Shown here in pieces: positions 9,218 through 19,110 of a stretch of 64,000 bases of DNA. Every line of letters begins with the position of its first letter. Position 1 is the first letter of the stretch. Below the pieces are notes generated by a model. It had not been told where the DNA came from. It was given only the letters and a program-made list of their open reading frames with translations, and did not search any database. Source of the stretch: Paragorgia papillata (taxonomy: Eukaryota; Cnidaria; Anthozoa; Scleralcyonacea; Coralliidae); the NCBI GenBank assembly GCA_035771165.1, contig JAWNZC010000230.1, forward strand, positions 186,001 to 250,000, given 5' to 3'. The position numbers and the translations under genes were made by a program.

Positions 9218-9431
9218 CAGTTATTTACAACTGTACTGTATGGATTTATTGGAAAGAGTTATCAACGGGGGAATATTGTTGTATGATACTGAATATATAC
9301 GCGTATTTAAGAAAATTGATTCTATTTTTCCGTGCGTTTCTACAATGATACATGCACTGTTGATTTACATAACAGATAAAGTCACAGCATGTACGAGTCG
9401 TTTGCACTATATATTTTTAATATTTTTGCAG
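9218..9431. other. suspected tandem-duplication junction zone
   Basis: Between the DENND4-like exon (ends 8999) and the first PRPF4 exon (9432). One frame from 9240 reads MDLLERVINGGILLYDTEY and on to IDSIFPC. It looks protein-like but has no splice sites I trust and no family I recognise. Copy 2 has a 7-base deletion here. If the unit arose by simple tandem duplication, the join between the DENND4 intron and the PRPF4 intron must be between 9000 and 9431. Confidence 0.35.
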
Positions 9432-12123
9432 GAGTGGTCTGTGCAAGTTGTGGTCAGTACCTGACTGTTCTTTGATTAGGACATTACGAGGTAATACACT
9501 TGCACAAGTTTGTACAGAGATTATACTCCTGACACTTGATACATGACAGAAGTTGATGGACGTAGTAATTCTGTTGTGGCGAATAAGTATGAAGGGTTAA
9601 TTTTCATGGTTTTGCCATTTTTTCAGGACATAATTCAAGGGTTGGTGGAATTGTATTTCACCCTCAGGCCACGATTTCCCTGGACACTAGTTCACCATGC
9701 ATGGCGTCATGTGGAGCTGATGGCGATGTGAAGCTTTGGTCACTGGAGTCGTAAGTAGCATTTGGTTTTTGGGGGTTTTTCTTTCTTTTCTCTCTTACAT
9801 TTTCAATCCTGACAGTATCTTGAAAAAGTCTTTAGTGTCATTCGAAATTTGCTTAATAATCTTTTGCCGGATTTGCCTAATCGCCGGTTTGCGCGTTTTG
9901 CCTAATTGTTTGCTCGTTTTGCCTAATCGTTTGCTCGTTTTGCCTAATTGTTTGCTCGTTTTGCCTAATCGTTTGCTCGTTTTGCCTAATCGTTTGCTCG
10001 TTTTGCCTAATTGTTTGCTCGTTTTGCCTAATCGTTTGCTCGTTTTGCCTAATCGTTTGCTCGTTTTGCCTAATCGTTTGCTCGTTTTGCCTAATCGTTT
10101 GGCGCGTTTTGCCTAATTGTTTGCGCGTTTTGCCTAATAATTGCGCAATTCCATCGTATCATATCTTCTTTGTTTTCTCTCCCTTGTTCTATCTTTAGCT
10201 TCAATTTTTTTTCCAAACTACGCTTTTCCACTTCTTCTATTTTCATCTGCCACTCTACTGTGGATTCGTTCTTCTACTCTGCATTTTGCTACATGTATTT
10301 CTATTTCTATTTCAGTGACACTCCAATCGCCAACATCGAAGGCCACGACAAACGTGTGTCCCGCGTGGCTTATCATCCCTCGGGACGATTTCTCGCTTCA
10401 TGTTGGTGAGTGTTGAATAAAACATCAATCTGGTACACCCCTGGAAGTCAAGATAGATGCGTATTTTTGAAACCCAGAACCAGTCAGCTCTATATATACC
10501 TGGATTGATATCTTTATCGCGGAAAACGTGCCTATACATAAAAATAGGTACGCAATGCGTGCAAGTATCTGCTTCGTAGCGGTAATGATAAATGAACAGT
10601 CTTGTAGTGAACATGTTTTATTTTCGGTGAACTGCATTTTTTGATAACCCACGTTTGGTAGACTATTCTTAAAAGGTTTTCTCTGTTCTGTCTGATATAG
10701 TTTTCTTTTCTTTTTTGTTGTAATCTTGTATGATATTTTGTTATTCATAACTTACTGTTTGTTGCAGTTTTGATAATTCTTGGCGACTATGGGACCTAAA
10801 TCAACTAAAGGAAGTACTCCATCAGGTGCATAACATGTTTTATTGGCTACTGTGCGTGCTCCATCACTCAATGGAGCATGGTAATTTCAAATGTAATGAG
10901 AAACTCATTTTTTAAATAAATATTGTTTTCCGTTGTTTTGTGTCTGATTCTCTGTTATAAAAGAAATGGTTCATGGTTTGGCGTACTCCATTGAGTAATG
11001 GTCGCACTTGGGAAGTTGAGAGAGCACTCAAAAATCTAGAGTTGTTCTCGGCTACGTCTCGACCAACTCTTACGCTTTTTTCGTGCTCTCCGAACCTCCC
11101 GCGTGCATCCATAACTCGATGGAGCATGCCAAACCATGAACCATTTCTTAAATATTTTTACAATGTTAATTTTCACAATGTTCAAAATGTCTTTTGATTA
11201 AATAGCACGATGTTTTTGTCTTCTCAGGAAGGTCATTCTCGAGAAGTATACGATATTGCTTTTCACCCAGATGGCTCACTCGCTGGAACATGGTGAGTTA
11301 CGCTTAGAAAATTCAAAAGAAACGAATGAATCAGGCCAAAGAACGGCCAACAAAGCTAATAAACAACATTTAAGCTAACTTTTTCATCTACTATTTTAAA
11401 TTCACCATTCATCAGACAATCCTGACCAGATGTTCTTAAGTCAAAATCGCCAAAAACAGAATATTGTCCCAACACTTTTGGCCAGGATTACTGATTAGGA
11501 ACATCTCTAGAACGTATAACGTAGTACATACTTTAATTAATTAATAATTCATGAAGAAAATTCAAAAGAAACGAATGTTTAATCCGCTGTTGTAAATATA
11601 TATATATTTATATAGTGGTTGTTGTTTTTGAAATTGTTGTTTTTCGTTTATTTCTCACAGTGGTTTAGATGCTCGTGGTTTAGTTTGGGACTTACGGACA
11701 GGACAATGCATCATGCCTTTAGATGGTCATTTAAAAAAAGTTTTAGCAATTGATTTTGCTCCTAACGGGTATAAACATTTTCTCTTTTTTATTAATGTAG
11801 TTATTCCATTGAAATTCTGTAATAAATATAATGTTATGATTTGATTTAGTTATCATGTTGCAACTGGTAGCGAAGATCAAAAAGTTATGATTTGGGATTT
11901 GCGGAAAAGAAAAAGTGTTTACACCATTCCAGCTCACAATAATCTTATATCGTACGTCAAGTTCCACGGTGAGAACTTGAAATGAAATTGCTCTGTCTTT
12001 GTTCTTATCGTTTATTTTGCTTGGCTGGTATTTATTTCTTGTTATGGTGTTGTGGTTGTTGTTGGTGGTGGTGGTGTTGGTGCCTTGGTGGTGGTGGTGG
12101 TGGTGGTGTTTGTGTTGTTGTTG

Positions 12124-12155
<32 letters not shown>

Positions 12156-12193
12156 GGTGTTGTTTGTGTTGTTGTTGCTGTTGGTGGTGGTTG

Positions 12194-12224
<31 letters not shown>

Positions 12225-12232
12225 GGTGTTGC

Positions 12233-12284
<52 letters not shown>

Positions 12285-12366
12285 GGTGGTGTTGTTGTTT
12301 GTGTTGTTGTTGCTGTTGGTGGTGGTTGTGTGTTGTTGTTGGTGGTGGTGGTGGTGTTGGTGTTGC

Positions 12367-12412
<46 letters not shown>

Positions 12413-13469
12413 GGTAGTGGTAGTGGTGTTGGTGTTGGTGGTGGTGTTATTGGTGTTGTTGTTGTTGGTGGTGGTGGGAGTGGTGTTGTTTGTCGTGATG
12501 GTGTTGTTGTTGGTGGTGGTGGTGTTGTTTGTGTCGGTGGTGTTGTTTGTGTTGTTGTTGGTGGTGTTGGTGGTGTTGTTGTTTGTGTTGTTGTTATTGG
12601 TGGTGGGAGTGGTAGTATACGTAGTGGTGTTGATGGTGGAGTGGTAGTATACGTAATGGTGTTGATGGTGGTGTTGTTAGAGCTAATAATGATGGTGGTG
12701 TGATTAGATTTGATACTTATGTTAGTCAATCATTATTTTAGATCAGTATCTTTTATCTGGTTCATACGACTGCAAAGTAAAAGTAAGTTGATTTAACGTG
12801 TACTTCTTGAAGCTTTCACTTGTGGCTTGTGTCACCTGTGCCTCTCTTCTTTAGGTGTGGACTCATCCTGGTTGGATTCCTTTAAAAACATTAGCTGGTC
12901 ATGAACAGAAAGTTTCTTGTGTCGATATTTCACCAGGTTGGTGTGGCTTACACCATATTTGTTGTTTTTTTTATTCATCGACTAATCAGCTCATATAATC
13001 AGGTCATATTGTTTGAATTTTATTCGACGAAACTGCGACGTGTAACTCGATTAATTCGACAGACGAATTAAATTGGTCTCAGCAATTAAATTCGTCGGAG
13101 TCAGAAGGATAATGCGACGGTAATGCGTGTTCGAGTTACGCGAATTATCGTCGCGTCCAATTAAATGCCTCTCTTCTGTCTGCGACAATTCGGCGCCATA
13201 TTTGCAAGGAATCGTTTTTAGGCTCAATGCGTCCAAGTAAAACCAATAAAATTCGACTGAAATTCGACGTTTAACTCGACGTCGCATTTACGTCGCATTA
13301 CCGACGAAGTTAATTCGAATTAAGTTCGTCTTAATTTAAATTCATGTATCAGTGTGCTACGTTTAGCGTAGGTCTATAAAATATTTAATGTCAAATGTTC
13401 TTTCCAGATGGTCAATACATTGCCTCTAGCTCGTTTGACAGAACATTCAAACTTTGGTCAGCGGAGTAA
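9432..13469 (+). CDS. PRPF4: PRPF4 (U4/U6 snRNP Prp4), C-terminal WD40 half, copy 1
   Basis: Ten exons encode the C-terminal about 268 residues of PRPF4, the WD40 protein that with PRPF3 stabilises U4/U6 in the tri-snRNP. Exons: 9432-9490, 9627-9750, 10316-10405, 10768-10825, 11228-11292, 11661-11768, 11850-11968, 12742-12782, 12855-12936, 13408-13469 (TAA 13467). All joins are in frame. Diagnostic strings: [104 protein letters not shown] at the C-terminus. They give the tail of one WD repeat plus six complete ones. The N-terminal splicing-factor motif region (normally about the first half) and the exon ending in ATACW are absent; exon 1 starts in phase 2 as if that exon should precede it. 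The link between VKF and YLLSG is a few residues shorter than in human. No promoter was recognised, so this looks like a 5'-truncated gene copy, although the remaining frame is intact. Confidence 0.93.
9864..10140. repeat. 21-bp minisatellite in PRPF4 intron, about 13 units
   Basis: Tandem GTTTGCTCGTTTTGCCTAATC/T units between PRPF4 exons two and three. The period of 21 keeps frames open in both directions (LLVLPNR or IRQNEQT repeats), which is not evidence of coding. Copy 1 has one extra G near 10102. Equivalents: 33941-34216, 50943-51218. Confidence 0.93.
10961..11150. mobile_element. MITE in PRPF4 intron, AAGAAATGGTTCATGG ends
   Basis: Inverted arms AGAAATGGTTCATGGTTTGG and complement, with a CTCCAT.GAGT core shared with a short GCTCCATCACTCAATGGAGC hairpin just upstream (about 10858-10880). 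It lies between PRPF4 exons four and five. Equivalents: 35037-35226, 52039-52228. Confidence 0.8.
12040..12700. repeat. TTG/GGT compound microsatellite in PRPF4 intron, copy 1
   Basis: About 660 bases of alternating (TTG)n and (GGT)n blocks with occasional CTG or ATT, between PRPF4 exons seven and eight. The plus strand is almost free of C and A. The opposite strand reads as long His/Gln/Thr/Pro runs in an open frame, an artefact of the triplet period. Block lengths differ in every copy. Confidence 0.97.
13020..13335. repeat. CGAC/GTCG-rich repeat in last PRPF4 intron
   Basis: About 315 bases rich in TCGACG, GCGACG and AATTCGAC, repeated in both orientations (AACTCGA..., ...GCGACGT). Probably a degenerate inverted-repeat element; I could not define its ends. 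Equivalents: 37090-37405, 54107-54422. Confidence 0.5.
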
Positions 13470-13641
13470 TTCCCTTGTATTGATGTCTTGAAAGAACATG
13501 GATATTTCAGGTAGAAAATCAACCGTTAGACCAACCTCGTACCCATGGTCTTCCGTTAGACGTACGGCAGACAGTCATTTGTAATGATCGTTTTTGAAAA
13601 ATGTTGCTTTGTATAGATTAGCTGGATCTTCATTAGGCGTA

Positions 13642-13794
13642 AAGCTGGTTTTCCACTAGGCGACTTTTTTCGCGCGAAGCGACTTTTTCTTTTGTCTCAT
13701 GAGCTCTGAGCTGGAACTAATCAGAAATCTATTGAATTCGAACAAAAGAAAGTCGCTTCGCGCGAAAAAAATCGCCTAGTGGAAAACCGGCTTA
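13642..13794. mobile_element. MITE downstream of PRPF4, GGTTTTCCACTAGGCGA arms
   Basis: About 153 bases. Arms GC.GGTTTTCCACTAGGCGA and TTCGCGCGAAGCGACTTT with their complement surround a 60-base middle. Starts about 170 bases after the PRPF4 stop. Equivalents: 37712-37864, 54729-54881. Confidence 0.8.
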
Positions 13795-14095
13795 AAATGT
13801 CGCGCGTTTGACTTTTTTCTTTTATCTTGTGAGTTTCCATGTTGGAGAGGGCGAAAACTATTCAATTTGTTGTACAATAGAAAACTCTTTTATGAAAAGA
13901 CAACGCTAGCTATGACTAACTGTTCTGGAAATTTTTGAGTGACTGTTTTAGTCTCTATCGTCTACACTACGGGTAACTTAGCCTGACTTCGCATTTCAAT
14001 CTGGATTGAAACTCAATCCCGGATTCATGTAAACGGCCCCTAAGTCTTTAAAGTGCCTATGTCATCCTCAGGGACTTTACATATTTATACTAATT

Positions 14096-14328
14096 GGAAC
14101 GTTCTGAGAAGATTTGTAATATATCTTCTCAGGCGAAAATTTCATCTTCATGGATTTTCCCCCCGTTAAAGTTGACGGAAGTGACGTCGAAGGAGGAATT
14201 TCTCTATATGAAAACCACTTTACAGATTCCTCTTTTGACGTCACTTCCGTCAACTTTAACGGCAAAAATTCCATGAAGATGAAATTTTCGCCTGAGAAGA
14301 TATATTACAAATCTTCTCAGAATGTTCC
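14096..14328. mobile_element. long-armed foldback MITE, GGAACRTTCTGAGAAG ends
   Basis: 233 bases with near-perfect arms of more than 100 bases (GGAAC.TTCTGAGAAGATTT and on to TTAAAGTTGACGGAAGTGAC) and a short loop. Open frames on both strands here are palindrome artefacts. No clear target duplication. Equivalents: 38166-38398, 55183-55415. Confidence 0.85.
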
Positions 14329-15402
14329 AAAGATCGAGAATCAAAACCTTAACGAGTTTTATCCAGTTGCGAAACATATTGTGTCTAAATAATTAACCAT
14401 CACACAGGTGACCAGTTTTCGTATGAATAATACGCTACAATGCACGCTAGTTGACATCTGGCATGCTGATAGGAAATGTGTAGTGTTTAAATGTCATTTT
14501 GTTTAGCTAAATACATTTTTTTTCTCATACTATTGTCAGGATTTAAATTTCAGTTTCCGGCAACGTGACAGTAAGTTGTTGCCTGTTTAGTGTTATTCAT
14601 TTAGGAATTATTGCGGACGATCTTGTAATCGGGATGAAAGCAACGCTGATGAATCATGATACTGACATATAAAAAGGCTTGCAACATAAAAACAAGTAGT
14701 TTATTGCATTAGTTATCTAGAAAACAACTCAATTACCGTCACAGTCGGTGAAATCTCTTCCTAATTTACCCCATCAGGATTTCAAATTATAGGCCGTCCA
14801 ACTGACGCCAAAGAATAAACAAGGTTATAAATTTACATACATTCTGTTTTATGTTTGGTCTTACTATAAACATTGAGGCTCAGTGAACTTCGTAGTTTTG
14901 CGCAATAAAACGTTATTTTGGCTGTCGATATTAAGAGGAGAGCTAAGACGACGCTTTTATGTACATATATATGTCAAGAAGAACCGTTTATCGATTATAT
15001 TATTTATAGAGCAAAGTGAAAAGCTGGTAAACTGCCGAGTGACAGAGCGAAGAGCGTCAAAAAGAGCAAAGCCCTTCATCAGAGTAAGGGGCTGCGGTTC
15101 ATATGAAGTGGGCTAGCTCGATTAACCGGGTTGGTTTTATGTCACGAAAATCTTATTACGACTATTTGAGAAAGGCAGAATGATATAACAAAGCAAAATT
15201 GGCTTCGTTTTTCTGTAAGCATAGCCACACAGGGTATTCTAATTCTTTTTTGCGGTCGTAGAAAGGTTTTCGTAACATAAAACCAGCCCGCGGTAACTGG
15301 GCTAGCCCGCCTCATGAACAACCCCTAAAATGTGATGGGAAAGAGTTTAGCATCTTTTTACTTTGCTCTACCCGAAACACTACATACGCAGGCAGTGAGT
15401 TG

Positions 15403-15405
<3 letters not shown>
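14329..15405. other. intergenic stretch without recognised feature
   Basis: No supported gene or repeat end. Small pieces look like splice sites (for example TTTCAG..GTAAGT near 14560-14580) but do not build a coherent transcript. A short inverted pair ACCAGCCCG..CGGGCTAGCC lies near 15282-15310. Confidence 0.4.

Positions 15406-15462
<57 letters not shown>
15406..15462. repeat. (TA)n microsatellite
   Basis: About 57 bases of pure TA, with a second shorter AT tract at 15530-15551. Equivalents of the first tract: about 39476-39530 and 56493-56567, so it varies from about 55 to 75 bases between copies. Confidence 0.95.
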
Positions 15463-15465
<3 letters not shown>

Positions 15466-15713
15466 TAAAGTATAAAGTATATGTAACAAGAATGTACATG
15501 TCCCAAAGCAATTTTAATTTTTTATTTCATATATATATATATATATATATAATTTATTTTTTTCTTTTCAAGGACAAGAGATGATGTATTTTCTACACAA
15601 TCGCAAGTAAGTGACCACAACTATCCGGTACGTACTCTTCACTGTTTCAGACAAAAACGTACCTGAGTTATTAACATTATTTCAAGTTAAATATGTTTCG
15701 GTATAATATATAA

Positions 15714-15777
15714 TTTATAGACCTTTCGCTCGGGGTAATATTTTTCATCGAATTCCCCTCGCTCCAAGGTCTATAAA
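15714..15777. repeat. short inverted repeat
   Basis: TTATAGACCTT..GCTCGGGG returns as CCCCTCGCTCCAAGGTCTATAA. Equivalents near 39782-39845 and 56819-56882. Confidence 0.6.
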
Positions 15778-16005
15778 TGCTAATTGTTTCTAGTACATAT
15801 GACGTAACCGAGAACTTCGGGAATCAGTCGGAGAGCTATCGGTTATGACCAGTGGTTATGACGTATTACACGGGGGCTTGAGTAGCAACTAGGGTTAGGG
15901 GGTTTCGGAACACTTGGGTTAGACGCTAATGACGTAACGCACCGCTATAAAATGAACACTAATGAGATTAGGTATGACGTAGTGAAAACTGGGGGTTGGA
16001 TAAAA

Positions 16006-16461
16006 CAATCGAAATATAGTAAGGTTAGATACAGCTAAATCAATTAAGGTTGTCCCCGAAAAAGCCAAAAGGCCGAAGCCAAGCGCGAAAAGTACGATGG
16101 GAACGACAAGTTTTAATTCCAGTTTGTGTCAAAACTATACCCTATTGGCCGTTGATGCAAGGAAGACTTGTGGTCGAGAGCTAAAAGTTTGACAGAAATG
16201 GTGGGGCTAGATGTTGAGGAAATTGATTTGCACTTATAACTGTGTGCTTCGCTATTTAAATATAGTAATTCCCATCGTACTTTTCGCGCTTGACTTTGGC
16301 CTTTTGGCTTTGTCAGGGGACAACCTTAATTGATTTAGCTGTATACTGCCGAAACAGAGAACGTAGGAGTCTAACGTTCTCTGTTTCTGCAGTATATCTA
16401 ACCTTACTATATTTCGATTGTTGTTTTAATACTGCCTACGCAGCACGCTACTTTTATTTCA
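16006..16461. mobile_element. second copy of the retroposon-like element, 13-bp target duplication
   Basis: Same family as 8664-8907 (CAATCGAAATATAGTAAGGTTAGATA at the left, CTACGCAGCAC.CTACTTTTATTT at the right). It is flanked by GGGTTGGATAAAA at 15993-16005 and 16462-16474. The same motif also occurs once more at about 16522-16534 as part of an older local duplication, so the target duplication is likely but not certain. It is interrupted by the TA-flanked element at 16032-16341. Equivalents: 40074-40529, 57111-57566. Confidence 0.65.
16032..16341. mobile_element. Tc1/mariner-type MITE nested in the retroposon
   Basis: 310 bases with ends CAGCTAAATCAATTAAGGTTG and complement; the arms continue through GGCC..AAGCGCGAAAAGTACGATGGGA. 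TA lies on each side (16030-16031 and 16342-16343). The related element at 8664 lacks it at the equivalent place, which gives an approximate empty site. Equivalents: 40100-40409, 57137-57446. Confidence 0.85.
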
Positions 16462-16652
16462 GGGTTGGATAAAAGCTAGGGTTAGGGGCTTCTGGTTAGG
16501 TATGACGTAGTGAAAACCTGGGGTTGGATAAAATTTAGGGTTAGTTAGGATGAGGGTCCCAAAGGAGCCTGAGAAATAATGACGTATGCATAAATAATAA
16601 GTTGAATATTTAATGAGGCGGCATCCATTTGGGGTCTGGAGTGGGGGGTACT

Positions 16653-16764
16653 CGCAGACAAATGAACTGTCAAACTGGTGAGAAGACACCAACGCGGTAA
16701 AGAAAAATTATAAAAGAGTGCGCGTTGGTGTCTTCTCACCAGTTTGACAATTCATTTGTCTGCG
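16653..16764. mobile_element. foldback element, CGCAGACAAATGAA ends
   Basis: 112 bases with 43-base arms that match almost perfectly (CGCAGACAAATGAACTGTCA and on to GACACCAACGC, against their complement). Equivalents: 40721-40832, 57758-57869. Confidence 0.85.
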
Positions 16765-16879
16765 GTTTCATGACCTTACAGCTTTTCCATCATGACCTTT
16801 TCTGTCACTGTTTGTCATTTTCTATTTATGTAACTAGCTAAGCTATTTAAGTCACCTTCATGTATGTATATTTATCACT

Positions 16880-16914
16880 CTGATGATGTTACGTGTAGTA
16901 ACGAAACGTTGGTA
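16880..16914 (+). ncRNA. hammerhead-ribozyme-like core, copy 1
   Basis: CTGATGA (16880-16886) is followed by a five-pair stem (GTTAC-GTGTA-GTAAC), then GAAA (16903-16906), C-GTTG-G as a minimal stem III, and TA where U16.1-H17 of a type I hammerhead would be. All core positions of the hammerhead fold are met. Stem I (bases before CTGATGA against those after GGTA) does not pair well by eye, so activity is doubtful. Minimal stem III is typical of hammerheads in Penelope-like retroelements and retrozymes. Equivalents: 40948-40982, 57985-58019. Confidence 0.45.
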
Positions 16915-18693
16915 AATATTTTCAAAATTATTTTGTATTATGGTTTTGTTTAAAGCAGTATGCTGGGCAATAATATTTCTTACTAGCATTAGATTTCCGC
17001 CTGGTTCATCCATTGCGACGATTAAATGATAGAACAGTTGTCCTTGAACACCAAGAGGTAACATTCCTGATTTTTATCAAATTACATTTTAATTTTCACA
17101 CAGGTGATGACTTCGTCAAGGACAGGTGCTGGTAAGTTGTTATTGCCAGTTGTATTTGTTATATAAACTTGGAAAATGTTGCTGTATTTTAACTTATACA
17201 CCTATCGCGAAATATACAGAATCCCACGATTTCACCCATTTTACCGCACCTTCTCTCGGGAATTGCACGCGAATCTTGACAGATGTATTGTGATATCAAT
17301 CAAAAATCACGCGCGAACCTACTTCCCTCAAGATGTCTGCGTGAAAGTGCGGTAAAATGCAGGATTCGGCCTATTTCGTGATAGGTGTATAGTGCCGTAA
17401 ATCATTAAAATAAACTTACTTTTGACAGTTCATCTCTCATGTTGTCTATACCTTTAGTGAGTTGAAACTTGTAGCGGCAATAGTTTCGAACGGCGTTCGA
17501 CCCCGTTAAATAAAAAAAGGAATTATTGGACGAGATTGAGCATGATATTAAGAATGATCAAAACCAAGGTTTGTATTATGGCCCGAAGCCGATAAAATAA
17601 ACCTTGGCTTTGATAATTCTTGATATCATGCTGAACCTCGTCCAATAATTATCAATTAGTATAAATACACAGGTGATTATAGAAAATCGCGTGCGCTGAT
17701 TGGTCGCGCTACTTCGGACTAATTCTCGATAATCACCTACAGGGTTTATTCAAGATGGTCGCCAGCCGATTTGTCATGCGACAGACGAGGAAATTAACAA
17801 TTTTAATAAAAGAAAATGTTGTTCCTAAAAGTACGAAAATGTGTATTTATACCAAAACAATTATTCGCCTCAGGCTCAGTGAATATTATACACTTAATGT
17901 CTGCTCCCTCGGGAAACAGTTAGTTTTGTTTTCCCGAGAGTCTTGATATATCCCGAGACGAAGTCGAGGGAATCATCGAGACTCGAGGGAAAACAAAACT
18001 AACTGTTTCCCGAGGGAGCAGACATTAAGTGCTTTGTTATATAGCTTGAGTTTCGCTGAATAATTTCGAGGTTTATCAAGGGAACGTACACAAACGAAAA
18101 GACAAACTGAAAGACTTACCAAAACATTTCGCCTGGCTCTGCATCAACCAAACAAACATGACTCTCAGAACAAAAGAACAACAATATATTTCTCCAGTTA
18201 ATCTTCACACATGCTTTGAAGACCTATAAATATTATTTTTTTCTTACCAAACAAGCTTTTATTTATAAGAAACCGTGAAGAGTTCAAAGTTCTAGCGGAC
18301 AACAATTGAAAACTTATTGCCCGAGCAGGCAATAAGTTCTCAATTATTGCCCGCTCGGTAGACATTGAAATTTAGCTAAGGTCATGTGACCACAAACCAA
18401 CCAATGACAGTCATCGTTGTATCCAGCGAAACTCTAGCTATATAACAACGATAAATAATAACCTCGACTTCGTCTCGGTTATTATTCACCGATATTCACC
18501 TCGCCTTCGGCGAATAATTGTCAAATAATTGTAACTTTTACCTGGGATATGGTACCTGCAGTCCGTTTTTCAAACCGTCAATTCGAATTAACCACGGACT
18601 CGGTCGAAGAACTCGATTGCTTAGCCGTGGAAATCGAAGATTATGGATAGGTATTTTGAAGAATTGGACGTGTTTGAGGAAGAAGAAGTATCG

Positions 18694-19110
18694 AAAATTT
18701 GGAGATTTTTGAACCACCCCGGCCCTACGAGAAAATTTTGAGATTTTTGAACCACCCTGGCCCTGGGACAAAATTTTGAGATTTTTTAACCACCCCGGCC
18801 CTACGACAAAATTTTGAGATTTTTGAACCACCCCGGCCCTACGCCAAAATTTGAGATTTTTGAACGATCCCGGCCCTACGACAAAATTTTGAGATTTTTG
18901 AACCATCCCAGCCCTACGAAACAAAATTTTGAGATTTTTGAACCATCCCGGCCCTACGAGAAAATTTTGAGATTTTTTTAACCACCCCGGCCCTACGACA
19001 AAATTTTGAGATTTTTGAACCACCCCGGGCCTGCGACAAAATAATGAGATTTTTGAACCACCCCGGCCCTACGAGAAAATTTTGAGATTTTTGAACCATC
19101 CCGGCCCTAT
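18694..19110. repeat. 38-bp minisatellite, copy 2
   Basis: Eleven units, same order of variant units as copy 1. Confidence 0.92.

Larger units (their letters stand above)
1..17005. repeat. 17-kb tandem unit, copy 1
   Basis: First of four direct copies of one long unit. The sequence at position 1 recurs at 17006, 41074 and 58111 and runs colinear through the unit. This copy lacks the 7-kb insertion of copy 2 and lacks a 6-bp TTGGCA duplication in the DENND4-like exon that copies 2-4 share. The start is set by the window edge; the true junction of the tandem duplication is probably elsewhere (see the DENND4/PRPF4 entries). Confidence 0.97.

Noticed and set aside
9020..9348. Overlapping frames with repeated VVVQSASV
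   Set aside because: Arise from the 36-base minisatellite; two frames are open at once, so neither is convincing.
9736..10116. Open frame of LLVLPNR repeats and the reverse IRQNEQT repeats (also near 33813 and 50815)
   Set aside because: A 21-base minisatellite within a PRPF4 intron; the frame is open because the period is a multiple of three.
9864..10140. CRISPR array
   Set aside because: Units are contiguous 21-base tandem repeats without spacers, inside a eukaryotic intron.
11743..12729. Long minus-strand open frame (and its equivalents near 35819 and 52821) with His, Gln, Thr and Pro runs, and matching plus-strand Val/Gly/Cys/Trp/Leu frames
   Set aside because: Produced by the TTG/GGT microsatellite, whose triplet period keeps frames open. 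It overlaps PRPF4 exons and introns on the other strand and changes length between copies.
14077..14392. Overlapping frames with near-identical peptides on both strands
   Set aside because: They come from the arms of the MITE at 14096-14328.
15573..15606. Exon-like segment (TTTTCAAG acceptor, CAA|GTAAGT donor), and another at 99-126 of each unit (CACACAG acceptor, GTAAGT donor), as missing N-terminal DENND4 or PRPF4 exons
   Set aside because: The encoded residues match neither protein, and the phases do not chain to the DENND4-like exon in an open frame.
15885..16550. AGGGTTAGGG-like telomeric motifs
   Set aside because: Only isolated single occurrences in a locally duplicated GGGTTGGATAAAA context; no TTAGGG array.
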